A stretch of 64,000 nt of DNA from Hydrogenophaga sp. PBL-H3 (GTDB lineage Bacteria > Pseudomonadota > Gammaproteobacteria > Burkholderiales > Burkholderiaceae_C). Shown here in pieces: positions 8,379-17,701 of this stretch; the stretch's first letter is position 1, and the number at the start of each line of letters is the position of its first letter. The notes under the pieces are model-generated. The model did no database searches and was not told the DNA's origin. It saw only the letters and a list, made by a program, of their open reading frames with translations. The stretch covers positions 992,001-1,056,000 of the forward strand of contig NZ_CP044972.1 in the NCBI RefSeq assembly GCF_010104355.1. The letters run 5' to 3'. Both the position numbers and the translations under genes were made by a program.

Positions 8379-9029
8379 ATGACAAAACAACTTGAGTTGG
8401 AACGACCCCGCCTGCTCACCGAGGTGGTGGGTGAACGCATCCGTGAGGCCATCGTCAAAGGCGACCTCAAGCTGGGTGAACAGGTCTCGGAGGCCCAGCT
8501 GGCAGCGCTCATGGGCGTGAGCAAGACGCCGGTGCGCGAGGCGCTGGTGCGGCTGCAGGGCCAGGGCCTGGTGCAGATCCATCCGCAGCGCGGCACCTTC
8601 GTGTTTCGCCTCTCACCCGAGGAGGTCACGCACCTCTGCCGCTTCCGCGTGATGGTGGAAACCGAAGCGCTGCGCGGCGCCATGGCCAGCGAACCGGTGC
8701 GCCTGCTCAAGGGCTTCAGGCAGTGTGTGAAGGAGATGAAGGCCGCCGAGGCAGCGCAAGACCTGCCGGCCCTGGCCCGCATCGACATGGCGTTTCACTG
8801 GAACACCTTCGAGGCCTGCCCGAGCCAGTACTTGCGCTCGGCCTACGAGCTGCTGCGCTCGCAGCTCACGGCGCTGCGCTACCGCTCACCGATCACCAAC
8901 GCCGTCAGCAGCCACCAGGTGCTGGTGGACGCGATCGGCGATGGCGATGTGGATGCCGCGTGCGCGATGCTGACCGAGCACATCCTGGAAAACGAAACCC
9001 GCTACCGCAATGCCTGCGAGTCGGCCTGA
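8379..9029 (+). CDS. GntR-family transcriptional regulator with FCD domain
   Basis: A 216-residue regulator. Residues about 10-75 form the winged helix-turn-helix (VVGERIREAIVKGDLKLGEQ, then LAALMGVSKTPVREALVRL), and the rest is the FCD ligand-binding domain with its metal-binding histidines (FHWNTFEACP, SSHQVLVDAI, LTEHILEN). Such proteins bind a sugar or organic acid and release DNA. It is divergent from the TRAP/sugar-acid operon and almost certainly controls it. Confidence 0.93.
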   Translation: MTKQLELERPRLLTEVVGERIREAIVKGDLKLGEQVSEAQLAALMGVSKTPVREALVRLQGQGLVQIHPQRGTFVFRLSPEEVTHLCRFRVMVETEALRGAMASEPVRLLKGFRQCVKEMKAAEAAQDLPALARIDMAFHWNTFEACPSQYLRSAYELLRSQLTALRYRSPITNAVSSHQVLVDAIGDGDVDAACAMLTEHILENETRYRNACESA

Positions 9030-9032
9030 ACG

Positions 9033-9857
9033 CTAGCGCGTGAGCCGCCGCCGCGCGCCGTGGCTGGCCGCGTCCACCACCGCCACCATGAGCAGCATGG
9101 CACCCAGGATGGTGGCGGTCTTGTTCATCTGGAACAGACCCATGTGAAACGCCAGCAGCTGGCCCAGGCCGCCCGCGCCCACCACGCCCAGCACGGCGGC
9201 GGCGCGGATGTTGTTTTCCCAGCGGTACAGCGTGTAGCTCATGAGCTGCGGTAGCACCTGAGGCAGCGTGGCGTAGAGGAACACACGGCCATTGCCCACA
9301 CCTTGCACGCGCAATGCGGCGCCCGGGCCGGGCGGTGCGTTCTCGATCGCTTCGGCAAACAGGCGGCCCAGCACGCCGGTGGTGTGAAAGGCCAGCGCGA
9401 GCGTGCCGGCAAACGGGCCAAGGCCGGCCGAGATGAGCAGGAGTGCTGCCCACACCAGCTCGGGGATGCTGCGCAGCGCGTTGAGCACCCAGCGCGTGGG
9501 GGTTCGGCTCCACGCGGCGTCGCCCGAGTGCAGGCGGCTCGCAGGCAGGGCGAGCGCCAGGCCGGCTGCGGCGGCCAGCGCCGTGCCCAGCGCCGACATG
9601 GCCAGCGTTTCCCATGCGCCGATGGCGACCTTCTTCACGAACACCGGCGAGAGGTCGGGCGGGAAGAACTCGGCCACGAATCGGCCCATGCTGCGCGCGG
9701 CTTCAAACGACAGGAACTGCGCCCACTGCAAATCCAGCGAGGCGAAGCTGGCGACCACCAGCACGATGAGGCCGGCCATGAACCAGCAGGCCTTGCAGCG
9801 CGCGTCGAAGATGCGCGTGGGCAGCTTGTAGGGTGGGTTGGCGGCGGCGGGTTTCAT
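9033..9857 (-). CDS. phnE: Phosphonate/phosphite-type ABC transporter permease (PhnE, second copy)
   Basis: A 274-residue inner-membrane permease with about six transmembrane segments. The EAA-type coupling loop is visible in the ENAPPGPGAALRVQGVGNGR segment, and the RWENNIRAAAVLGVVGAGG stretch is the PhnE family signature. Its ATG at 9857 overlaps the stop of the upstream permease as ATGA, so the two permeases are coupled. Paired PhnE subunits with PhnC and PhnD form an importer for phosphonates or phosphite. Confidence 0.9.
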   Translation of the reverse strand: MKPAAANPPYKLPTRIFDARCKACWFMAGLIVLVVASFASLDLQWAQFLSFEAARSMGRFVAEFFPPDLSPVFVKKVAIGAWETLAMSALGTALAAAAGLALALPASRLHSGDAAWSRTPTRWVLNALRSIPELVWAALLLISAGLGPFAGTLALAFHTTGVLGRLFAEAIENAPPGPGAALRVQGVGNGRVFLYATLPQVLPQLMSYTLYRWENNIRAAAVLGVVGAGGLGQLLAFHMGLFQMNKTATILGAMLLMVAVVDAASHGARRRLTR

Positions 9858-10696
9858 CCGAGCGATTTCCGAAGCCACGAACTCACCCGGTCCGCCAGCG
9901 CCACCAGGAGCACAAACACCAGCAGCATGGTGGCGACTTCACCGCCGTTGAACATCTTCATCGAGTTGTCGAGTTGCTGGCCCAGGCCACCGGCGCCCAC
10001 GAAGCCCAGCACCACCGACGAGCGGATCGCGCACTCCCAGCGGTACACCGTGTAGCTGGTGAGCTCGGCCGCGTTGGTCGGCAGCAGGCCGTAAAAGAAG
10101 GTCTGCAGGCGGCCACTGCCGTTGCGCAGCAGGGTTTCGGTGGCGTGCGATTCGCCGCTCTCCAGAATCTCGCCGTACACCTTGCCCAGCATGCCGCCGT
10201 AGGTGAGCGCGATGGCCAGCACGCCGGCGGTGGGGCCCAGGCCCACCACGCGCACGAACACCAGCGCCCACACCAGCTCGGGCACGCTGCGCAGCACGAT
10301 CAGCAGCCACCGGACGAGCTGGCGGAACCAGAACGGCCCGCGCGCCATGCGGCCTGATAGCGCCGACACCGAGAGCAGGCGCACCGACATCAGCGCCAGC
10401 GGGATCGCCACCACCAGCGCCAGCGTGACCCCGGCGGTGGCCATGGCCACGGTGCGCCAGGTCTCGCGCGCCACCATGCCCATGAACTCCGCGTTGACCA
10501 CCAAAGGCCAGAACGTGGCGATGAACTGGCGGGTGATCTTGAGGTTGTCGGGCTCCAGAAAGATCCAGGGCTTGAACTCGGTGGCCAGCATCAGCGGCCA
10601 CAGCAGCACGGCGCCCAGGCCGAGCCAGAACACGCGGCCCGTCCACGCAGGGTCGCGCGCGGGGGCGCTGCGCAAGAAGGGAGCTGCTGCGCTCAT
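9854..10696 (-). CDS. phnE: Phosphonate/phosphite-type ABC transporter permease (PhnE, first copy)
   Basis: A 280-residue permease similar in plan to the downstream PhnE. It has the same signature, RWECAIRSSVVLGFVGAGG, and the same LRSVPELVWALVFVRVVG membrane segment. ATG at 10696 lies two bases after the ATPase stop; an alternative TTG 12 bases earlier is less likely. Two non-identical permeases suggest a heterodimeric channel rather than a recent duplication. Confidence 0.9.
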   Translation of the reverse strand: MSAAAPFLRSAPARDPAWTGRVFWLGLGAVLLWPLMLATEFKPWIFLEPDNLKITRQFIATFWPLVVNAEFMGMVARETWRTVAMATAGVTLALVVAIPLALMSVRLLSVSALSGRMARGPFWFRQLVRWLLIVLRSVPELVWALVFVRVVGLGPTAGVLAIALTYGGMLGKVYGEILESGESHATETLLRNGSGRLQTFFYGLLPTNAAELTSYTVYRWECAIRSSVVLGFVGAGGLGQQLDNSMKMFNGGEVATMLLVFVLLVALADRVSSWLRKSLG

Positions 10697-10698
10697 GC

Positions 10699-11532
10699 TC
10701 AGCGGCAATGCATCACGGCGGGTTGCGGGGCGGTGGGCTCAACCGCCGGCACCACCGGCACCTCGCCACGCAGCTCGTGTTCGAACTGGTCGTACAGGCG
10801 CGCCAGGCGTTCCTGCGTCACCTCGGCGGCCGGCAGGTCAAAAGCCAGCTGGCCGTCTCTCAAACCGACGATGCGCGGGAAGTGCGCGAGCGCCACATCC
10901 ACCTGGTGCAGCGTGGCCACCAGTGTCACACCGCGCTCGCGGGCGCCGTCCTGCAGCGCGGCCACGGCCTGTTTCGAGCGCGTGGGGTCCAGGGCGGACA
11001 AGGGCTCGTCGATCAGCCAGAGCCTGGCCGGCGCGAGCAGTGCGCGCGCCAGGCCCACGCGCTGGCGCTCGCCGCCCGAGAGCCGGTCCACCCGCTCGAA
11101 GAGCTTGTCGGCCAGGTCGAAGTGGTCCAGCGCTTCGAAGGCGGCCGGGATGTCGCTGGGGTAGTAGAGCGAGCGCAGGCTGCTCAGCAAACCCATGGCG
11201 GGCAGGCGGGCCGCCAGCACCGAGGTGACCACGCGCTGGCGCGGTGGCAGCGGCGGTACCTGCGGGGCCAGGAAGAGCTGGCCGCGCTGGCGCTGCAGAG
11301 CGGCGCGCGGCAGCGCCCAGGGGTTGTGGCCGTCGAGCGTGAACTGGCCTTCGGTGGGTGGCAGCGCGCAGGCCATGACCTGCAGCAGCGTGGTCTTGCC
11401 CGCGCCCGAGGGTCCGATCACGGCGACCTGCTCGCCCGAGGCGATCTGCAGATCGAGCGCACGCAGCGCGGGTGCGTGGCCCACGCGCGCGGCCGGGTGG
11501 CGTGCCGAGACGCCTTGCAGTGTGATGTTCAA
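10699..11532 (-). CDS. phnC: Phosphonate/phosphite-type ABC transporter ATP-binding protein
   Basis: A 277-residue ABC ATPase. Walker A is GPSGAGKTTL, the signature motif is LSGGERQRVGLARAL and Walker B is LWLIDEPLSALDP, followed by the H-loop in ATLHQVD. The start appears to be a TTG at 11532, 16 bases after the phnD stop; no ATG or GTG gives a better N-terminus. It energises the PhnE pair. The spacing and order phnD-phnC-phnE-phnE support one operon. Confidence 0.9.
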   Translation of the reverse strand: MNITLQGVSARHPAARVGHAPALRALDLQIASGEQVAVIGPSGAGKTTLLQVMACALPPTEGQFTLDGHNPWALPRAALQRQRGQLFLAPQVPPLPPRQRVVTSVLAARLPAMGLLSSLRSLYYPSDIPAAFEALDHFDLADKLFERVDRLSGGERQRVGLARALLAPARLWLIDEPLSALDPTRSKQAVAALQDGARERGVTLVATLHQVDVALAHFPRIVGLRDGQLAFDLPAAEVTQERLARLYDQFEHELRGEVPVVPAVEPTAPQPAVMHCR

Positions 11533-11548
11533 CCGACCGCCCGGCGAA

Positions 11549-12412
11549 TCAGAGCAGGCCAGCGCTGCGCGCAGCGGCTTCCAGGCCCTTGTAGTTCTCG
11601 GGCCTGGTTTCGATGTAGCGCGTGGCGCGGTTGAGCTTGAGGATCTCGGCGTGCTCGGGGTTGGCCGGCGACAGGCCGATCAGCGCGGCCTTGATCTTCT
11701 GCTGCATCGCCGCTGGTGTGTCGGCGTGCACCGACCAGTTGTAGTTGAAGTAACCCGGCGTGGTGAAGAACACGTCCACCGCTTTGGTGTCGACCTTGTT
11801 CTCGGCGACGAATTTTTTCCACACGGTGATGTCGAGCGCGGCGGCGTCGACCTTGCCGCTGACCACGGACGCGATGGTGGCGTCGTGCGCGCCGCTGTAG
11901 GCGATGCGGCGGAAGTCTTTCTCAGGTTCGATGCTGGCGGCCAGCAGGAAGCTGCGCGGCATCAGGTGGCCCGAAGTGCTGCTCTGCGAACCGAACGACA
12001 CCTGCTTGCCCTTCATGTCGGCCAGGCTCTTGATGCCCGAATCGGTCTTGGCGATGAAGACCGACTGGAAGCGCGTGTCTTCTTCGCGCTGGGCCAGTGG
12101 CACGACCTTGCCGCCCGAGCGGATGTTGGCCTGCACAAACGTGAAACCACCGAACCAGACCAGATCGACCTTCTTGTTGACCAGCGCCTCCACGGCGGCG
12201 GGGTAGTCGCTCACCGGGGTGAATTCGACTTTCACGCCGAGTTCCTTCTCCAGGTACGCGGCCAGGGGCGTGAACTTGCGGATCTGCTCGGTGGCGGCTT
12301 CTTCGGGGATGGTGGTGACGCGGAACACGGTTTGCGCGTGGGCGGCGGCTGTGAGGCTGAGCACGGCGCAGGTGAAGAGTGCGCGCAGGGTGCGTGAGGA
12401 GGCTGTGAACAT
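11549..12412 (-). CDS. phnD: Phosphate/phosphite/phosphonate-binding periplasmic protein, PhnD family
   Basis: A 287-residue binding protein with a signal peptide (cleavage near AAHAQ). The family motifs are the TPVSDYPAAVEALVNKKVDL segment, the WFGGFTFVQA segment and the SFGSQSSTSGHLMPRSFLL stretch, in which serines and threonines bind the phosphoryl group. No C-P lyase or phosphite dehydrogenase genes are in the window, so the ligand cannot be told apart among phosphonate, phosphite and methylphosphonate. Transcription must start in the 170-bp gap shared with the divergent egtD. Confidence 0.9.
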   Translation of the reverse strand: MFTASSRTLRALFTCAVLSLTAAAHAQTVFRVTTIPEEAATEQIRKFTPLAAYLEKELGVKVEFTPVSDYPAAVEALVNKKVDLVWFGGFTFVQANIRSGGKVVPLAQREEDTRFQSVFIAKTDSGIKSLADMKGKQVSFGSQSSTSGHLMPRSFLLAASIEPEKDFRRIAYSGAHDATIASVVSGKVDAAALDITVWKKFVAENKVDTKAVDVFFTTPGYFNYNWSVHADTPAAMQQKIKAALIGLSPANPEHAEILKLNRATRYIETRPENYKGLEAAARSAGLL

Positions 12413-12582
12413 GGGTAATCCAGTGAAGAGGGATTGGGGGAGGGCGTATTAGACCCGACATGTTTCAACCCGCTGGCGCACCGGGCCAAGACCGTCAGCT
12501 TTGCAAGACCCTGTAAGAAAGTGGGTCACAGCCCCGACTTTTGAAAGCCGCTCCGCTATAAAGACCCTTCCCGAAAGCCCCC

Positions 12583-13584
12583 ATGCACCACCCGACCGAA
12601 GCCCCGCCCTTCATCCAGCTGCACCACGAGGACCGCGCCGCGCTGCGCGCCGAACTCGTGACCGGTCTTCTGGAGACGCCGGCGAACATTGCGCCGAAGT
12701 TCTTGTACGACGCGCTGGGCTCGCGCCTGTTTGATGCCATCACCGAGCTGCCCGAGTACTACCCCACACGCACCGAAGCGGCGATCTTTCAGCAGCACGG
12801 CGCCGACATGGCGCGCGCCGTGCCGGGTGGCTCCATCCTGCTCGACCTGGGTGCCGGCAGTTGCGCCAAGGCCGCGCGCCTGTTCCCGGTGCTGCGTCCT
12901 TCGGCGTATGTGGCGATCGACATCTCGGTGGAGTACTTGCGCGACACCTTGCAGCAACTGCAGAAGCAGCACCCCGCGCTGGCCATGCTGGGCCTGGGCA
13001 TGGATTTCTCAAGCCGTTTCGCGCTCGGTGCCGACGTGGCCGACTGGCTGGCCGAGGGCCCGGCAGCGCTGGCGCCGCGCGTGGTCTTCTACCCCGGCTC
13101 CAGCATCGGCAATTTCAACCCCGCCGAGGCGCTCGCCCTGCTCAGGCAGGCCCATGCAGTGTGCCGCTCGGGCGGCGCGGGCGGTGGGCTGCTGATCGGT
13201 GTGGACCGCGTCAAGCCAGCCGCCGTGCTGGAGCCCGCTTACGACGACGCGCTGGGCGTCACCGCTGCCTTCAACCGCAACCTGCTGCTCAACGTGAACC
13301 GCGTGCTCGGCACCGACTTCGCACCGGCCGCCTGGCGCCACGTGGGGCTGTTCAACACGGCGCTGTCGCGCATCGAGATGCACCTGGAGACCACGGCGCC
13401 GCAGACCGTGCGCTGGCCAGGTGGGCAGCGGATCTTTGCTGCGGGTGAGCGCCTGCACACCGAGAGTTCGTACAAGTGGCAACCCGAGGCCTTTGAAGGC
13501 TTGTTGCGGGACGCGGGCTTCGGCCCGGCGCGCCACTGGAGCGACGACCAGGGCTGGTTCAGCGTGTTCTGGGCGCCGGTCTGA
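12583..13584 (+). CDS. egtD: L-histidine N-alpha-methyltransferase (hercynine synthase)
   Basis: A 333-residue SAM-dependent methyltransferase of the EgtD family. Marks include the FLYDALGSRLFDAITELPEY segment with the substrate-binding YYPTRTE, the SAM loop LDLGAGSCAKA, the FYPGSSIGNF stretch and the C-terminal TESSYKW motif that contacts histidine. It trimethylates histidine to hercynine, the precursor of both ergothioneine and selenoneine. No EgtB, EgtC or EgtE partner is next to it; the EgtB homologue in the window is the senA gene at 18506-19720. It faces phnD and converges with the hybrid kinase two bases away. Confidence 0.93.
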   Translation: MHHPTEAPPFIQLHHEDRAALRAELVTGLLETPANIAPKFLYDALGSRLFDAITELPEYYPTRTEAAIFQQHGADMARAVPGGSILLDLGAGSCAKAARLFPVLRPSAYVAIDISVEYLRDTLQQLQKQHPALAMLGLGMDFSSRFALGADVADWLAEGPAALAPRVVFYPGSSIGNFNPAEALALLRQAHAVCRSGGAGGGLLIGVDRVKPAAVLEPAYDDALGVTAAFNRNLLLNVNRVLGTDFAPAAWRHVGLFNTALSRIEMHLETTAPQTVRWPGGQRIFAAGERLHTESSYKWQPEAFEGLLRDAGFGPARHWSDDQGWFSVFWAPV

Positions 13585-13585
13585 G

Positions 13586-16500
13586 CTATGTCTTGAGCAC
13601 CGTGTCGATCAGCCGGAGCATGGCCTCGGCGGTGTAAGGCTTGGGCAGGAAGTGGTTGAGGCCCGCGCCAGCGGCCCGGGCCACCTTGCCGTCCTGGGAG
13701 ATGCCGCTGGCACCGATGAGCCTGACCGCCGGGTTGATCTGCCGCAGCGCCTGGACGGTGGCAGGGCCGTCCATCACCGGCATCATCATGTCGGTCAGCA
13801 CGAGGTCAATGCCCTGGATGTTCTGCGCGTACAGCGCCACCGCTTCCGCTCCGTTGGACGCCACGACCACGCGGTAGCCATAGGCCTCCAGGGTCTGGCG
13901 CGTGACCTGCCGGATGGCGGCTTCATCGTCCACCACCATGATCAGTTCGCCATGGCCACGCGGCACGGCGGTTTGCGCGGGGCCGCTCGGTGCGCCCAAG
14001 GCGTGCGGGTCGGCGGGCAGGTAGATGCGAAAGCGCGTGCCTTTGTCCACCTCGCTGTAGAGGCGAATGAAACCCCCGTGGCTCTTGACGATGGCCAGTG
14101 TGGTGGCCAGACCCAGGCCCGTGCCTTCGCCCATGGGCTTGGTGGTGAAGAAGGGATCGAAGACACGCTCCTGGATGTCGGAGGGGATGCCGGCGCCGTT
14201 GTCCTCCACCTCGATCTTCACGTAGGCGCCCACGCGCGACTCGATGTTCATCGCTGCGTAGTGTTCGTCCACCATCATGTTCTCGGCCGAAATGGCGATG
14301 CGCCCGCCATTGACCATGGCATCGCGCGCATTCACGCACAGGTTCAGCAGCACCTGCTGCAGCTGCGTCGGGTCGGCCTGCACCTGCCAGAGATCGGGCG
14401 CCACGCGGATGACGATGGAGATGTTCTTGGAGATGGTCTCGCTCAGGATCTGGTCGAGGTCGTGCAGCACGTCGGCGATCCTCACCTCGTGCCGTTTGCC
14501 CTCGACGCCGCGGGCGAACGACAGCACCTGCCGGATCATGTCGGCGCCGCGCCGCGCGCTCACCTCGATGGTCTTGAGCACCGCCTGGTCGTCCGGATCG
14601 GGGAGCGAGCCCTTGAGCAGCTCGATCGACATCATGATCGGCGCCAGCACGTTGTTCAGGTCGTGGGCGATGCCACCGGCCAGCGTGCCGATGCTCTCCA
14701 TGCGCTGTGCGCGCAGGAACTGCTGCTCCAGCAGTTTCTGGTGCGTCACATCGGTGTTGATGGCGAGAATGGAGCGGGGCTGTCCCGCTTCGTCCCTCAC
14801 CAGCGTCCAGCGCGAAACCAGCAGCAAGGGTTTGTCGTCCTGCGTCTTGTGCTCGATCTCGCCGACCCACTCGCCCTGTTCCAGCACCGCCTGCCGGCAA
14901 CGGTCGAACACGCCCGTGTCCTGAAACAGCAGCTCCCGCGCCCCCCGGCGCCCGACCTCTTCCGCCGTCCAGCCGTAAATGCGTTCGGCGCTCGGGTTCC
15001 AGAAAGCCACGTTGCCGTCCAGGTCCAGCACCCAGATGGCGTCCTGGGCCTTGTCGAGCAGCGCAGCCTGTTCCCGCAGGCGTTCCTCCACCTGCTTCAT
15101 CGACGTGGTGTCCTGCAGCGCGCCATGCACGCCGCTCACCTCGCCCCCTTCGGCCAAGGCCGGCTCCGCGGCCACACGCACCCACTTCAGGTGGCCCGCG
15201 CAGGTGGTCACCTGAAATTCGCGATCAAAGCTCGCGCCCTGGGCCATGCACTCGTCGAGCGCAGCCTTGAATGCCGCGCGCGAATCGGGGGAAAAGATCG
15301 ACAGGAATTCGCCCAGGGTGGGGGGCGAAGACCGGGGCCAGTCCAGCATGAGGTAGATCTCGTCGGACCACTGCACCGCGTTGACCGCCGGCAGGGCAGT
15401 CCAGCCCCCGATCTTGCCGACCCGGCCACCCACCCTGAGCAGGTTGTCTCGCTGGCGCAGCGCATCGGTGGCGCGTTTGCGCTCGGTGATGTTGCGCTCG
15501 ATCGAGATCCAGTGCGTGTAGTGGCCAGCGGCATCGGCAATCGGAACGATGTCGAGCTCCAGCCAGATTTCGTCGCCGTTTTTCTTGTAGTTGAGGATTT
15601 CCTCGCGCACCGGCTCCCACCGCTGCAGGCTGGCGCGAATGCGGTCCAGCACGTCGCGCTGCGTGCGCGGTCCCTGCAGGATGCGAGGCGTCTTGCCGAT
15701 GATCTCGTCGGGCCGGTAGCCGGTGTTGCGCTCGAAGGCCTGGTTGACATAGATCACCCGGGGCCAAAGACCTTCCACGGGCTCCGCATCGGTGACGACG
15801 ATGATGTCGTTCATGCGTTCCACGCAGGCCTGCAGCAAGCGCAGCTGTTCTTCGTCCTTGCGCCGTTGCGTGACGTCCTGGAAGTAGACCGCCACGCCAT
15901 CGTCGGTCGGATGCGATCGCAACTCGAACCACTTGCCCAGCGGCTCGTAGAACTCCACTTCGGTGGCGACCTTGCCCGTCTCGATGGCCCGCAGGTAGCA
16001 GGCATGAAAGCGGCTGTCCTTGGTGCCGGGGAAAACATCCCACAGCAACCTGTGCAGCATCTCCTCGCGTGTGCGGTTCACCGAACGTGTCATCTCCTCG
16101 TTGACATAGGTGATGACCCAGTTCCTGTCCAGTGTGAAGAACGCATCGGACATGTCGGCCAGCGTGGCGCTGAGCTTGGTCGCCAGCGCGTTGCGCTCCA
16201 GCTCGTTGCGTCGCTGCGTTGTGATGTCCTGCAACGCGCCCTGCAAGCCGGTCACCGTTCCGCTGGCATCTCGCACGGCTTCGCCGATGGCGCGCACCCA
16301 GATCGTGCGCTGTGTGGCCGTCAACAGCTCGGCCTCGAAGTCGAATGACACACCCTCGTCAAGGCACCGGTCAACCATGTGAACCACCATGTCCCTGTAG
16401 TCGGGCAGGTAGTACGCAATGCCTTCGTCGAGTGTCGGTCGGTGCCGTGCGGGGCGGTCGTGAATCTCGCAGGTCTCGTCGGACCACACCAGCTCTTGCG

Positions 16501-16636
16501 ACACCGCGTCAAAGGTCCAGCCGCCCAGCCGGGCCGCGTGGCCCGCCATCTTCAGCAGCAGCTGGTTCTTTTGGCGTTGTTCCTCTGCGCTGTCGATGTG
16601 CTGTGCTGTGTGCATGGACGCCATTTCGGACGCCAT
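13586..16636 (-). CDS. Multi-PAS hybrid sensor histidine kinase with C-terminal receiver domain
   Basis: About 1016 residues with no transmembrane segment, so probably cytoplasmic. Five PAS/PAC units can be followed (near residues 25-140, 150-265, 270-395, 400-515 and 520-640), then the H-box GGIAHDLNNVLAPI, an HATPase domain with VEDNGAGIP and GEGTGLGLATT boxes, and a receiver domain near the C-terminus (VVDDEAAIR, phospho-acceptor in LVLTDMMMP). No response regulator with an output domain lies nearby. The start is uncertain: ATG 16636 is used here, with a GTG at 16663 and ATG 16624 as alternatives. Signal unknown; the gene lies within the selenoneine region, but a link is not shown. Confidence 0.9.
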   Translation of the reverse strand: MASEMASMHTAQHIDSAEEQRQKNQLLLKMAGHAARLGGWTFDAVSQELVWSDETCEIHDRPARHRPTLDEGIAYYLPDYRDMVVHMVDRCLDEGVSFDFEAELLTATQRTIWVRAIGEAVRDASGTVTGLQGALQDITTQRRNELERNALATKLSATLADMSDAFFTLDRNWVITYVNEEMTRSVNRTREEMLHRLLWDVFPGTKDSRFHACYLRAIETGKVATEVEFYEPLGKWFELRSHPTDDGVAVYFQDVTQRRKDEEQLRLLQACVERMNDIIVVTDAEPVEGLWPRVIYVNQAFERNTGYRPDEIIGKTPRILQGPRTQRDVLDRIRASLQRWEPVREEILNYKKNGDEIWLELDIVPIADAAGHYTHWISIERNITERKRATDALRQRDNLLRVGGRVGKIGGWTALPAVNAVQWSDEIYLMLDWPRSSPPTLGEFLSIFSPDSRAAFKAALDECMAQGASFDREFQVTTCAGHLKWVRVAAEPALAEGGEVSGVHGALQDTTSMKQVEERLREQAALLDKAQDAIWVLDLDGNVAFWNPSAERIYGWTAEEVGRRGARELLFQDTGVFDRCRQAVLEQGEWVGEIEHKTQDDKPLLLVSRWTLVRDEAGQPRSILAINTDVTHQKLLEQQFLRAQRMESIGTLAGGIAHDLNNVLAPIMMSIELLKGSLPDPDDQAVLKTIEVSARRGADMIRQVLSFARGVEGKRHEVRIADVLHDLDQILSETISKNISIVIRVAPDLWQVQADPTQLQQVLLNLCVNARDAMVNGGRIAISAENMMVDEHYAAMNIESRVGAYVKIEVEDNGAGIPSDIQERVFDPFFTTKPMGEGTGLGLATTLAIVKSHGGFIRLYSEVDKGTRFRIYLPADPHALGAPSGPAQTAVPRGHGELIMVVDDEAAIRQVTRQTLEAYGYRVVVASNGAEAVALYAQNIQGIDLVLTDMMMPVMDGPATVQALRQINPAVRLIGASGISQDGKVARAAGAGLNHFLPKPYTAEAMLRLIDTVLKT

Positions 16637-16678
16637 TGGTGCGAAAGTCAAGAGCGGGAACACCGCCCGCCTGACCCC

Positions 16679-17605
16679 TCAGTCGCGAAATCGCCGCCAC
16701 ATCTGGCTGAACCAGGCATGGCCGCTCACCAGCACCACACCGGCCAGTACCAGCAAGGCGCCCGTCAGGAAACCCGACTCGATGGGCTCGTTGAGCAGCC
16801 AGGCGCCCAGCACCACGCCGAACAAGGGTGTGAGGAAGGACAGCACGCCCAGCCTGGAGGCCAGGTAGTGGCGCATCAGCCAGACCCACACCAGGAAGCT
16901 GACGAAGGCCACCACCACCGACTGGAACGCCAGGCTGACCCAGACCACCGGGGTCGGGTTGAAGGTGGTGTGCCCCATCAGGAACGCCGCCGGCAGCAGC
17001 AGCACAAACGCGCCGAGCAACTGGTAGATCAGCGTCTGCGTGGCCGGCAGGCTGCTCAGGCGGGTGGTGCGGATGACCACCGTGGTGGCGCCCCAGGCCG
17101 CTCCGCCCAGCAGACCCAGCAGGTCGCCCCAGAGCATGCGCGACCAGTCGTGGTTGCCCTGTGTGCCGCGCAGCAGGAAGGCAATGGCGATGCCCGCGAA
17201 GGCCATCAGGATGCCCAGCCACTGCATGGGGGCCAGCCGCTCGGAGGGCAGTTTCCACTGCAGGCCCAGGGCCGCGAAGATCGGCGCGGTGTACAGAAAC
17301 ACCACGATGTGGGCGGCCGAGGTGTGGCCCAGCCCTTCGCCCACAAGCAGGAACTCCAGGCCAAACAGGGCGCCCGCCACCGCGCCGGGCTTCCAGGCGC
17401 CATCGGTGAACAACGATGCCTCGCCACGGTGCCACATGAGCAGACCCACCAGGGCCGCAGCCATGCCCGAGCGCACCGCTATCTGCAGGATGGGAGAGAA
17501 GTCCTGGGCAGTGGCCTTCAGGGCGATCTGCTGCATGCTCCAGGTCAGGCAGAGCACGACCATCAGGCCGATGGCTCGGGCGTCGAGGGCTTGTCGGGTG
17601 TCCAC
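16679..17605 (-). CDS. DMT-superfamily (EamA) transporter
   Basis: A 308-residue membrane protein with ten predicted helices in two EamA repeats (GLEFLLVGEGLGHTSAAHIV in the first, FLTPLFGVVLGAWLLNEPIE in the second). Proteins of this family export metabolites or amino acids, sometimes drugs. The start is a GTG at 17605 without a clear ribosome site. It is divergent from an AraC regulator 97 bp away, an arrangement usual for a regulator and the exporter it controls. Whether it exports a product of the neighbouring pathway is open. Confidence 0.88.
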   Translation of the reverse strand: MDTRQALDARAIGLMVVLCLTWSMQQIALKATAQDFSPILQIAVRSGMAAALVGLLMWHRGEASLFTDGAWKPGAVAGALFGLEFLLVGEGLGHTSAAHIVVFLYTAPIFAALGLQWKLPSERLAPMQWLGILMAFAGIAIAFLLRGTQGNHDWSRMLWGDLLGLLGGAAWGATTVVIRTTRLSSLPATQTLIYQLLGAFVLLLPAAFLMGHTTFNPTPVVWVSLAFQSVVVAFVSFLVWVWLMRHYLASRLGVLSFLTPLFGVVLGAWLLNEPIESGFLTGALLVLAGVVLVSGHAWFSQMWRRFRD

Positions 17606-17701
17606 AAAGGCATTCGTTGGTTGCTTGGGTGGTGATTGTCCCTTTGACTGTTGTGCGTCAGATAACGAGAATCAGACAAGCCATCCCCCCGGACCGTCAA
17701 A

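Noticed and set aside
12413..12582. TTGAAA/TATAAA pair as egtD promoter
   Set aside because: The spacing is only 10 bases, too short for sigma-70; the true promoter was not found.
13421..16348. 975-residue plus-strand frame
   Set aside because: Antisense shadow of the hybrid kinase, with His/Arg/Gln-rich composition typical of mirror frames.
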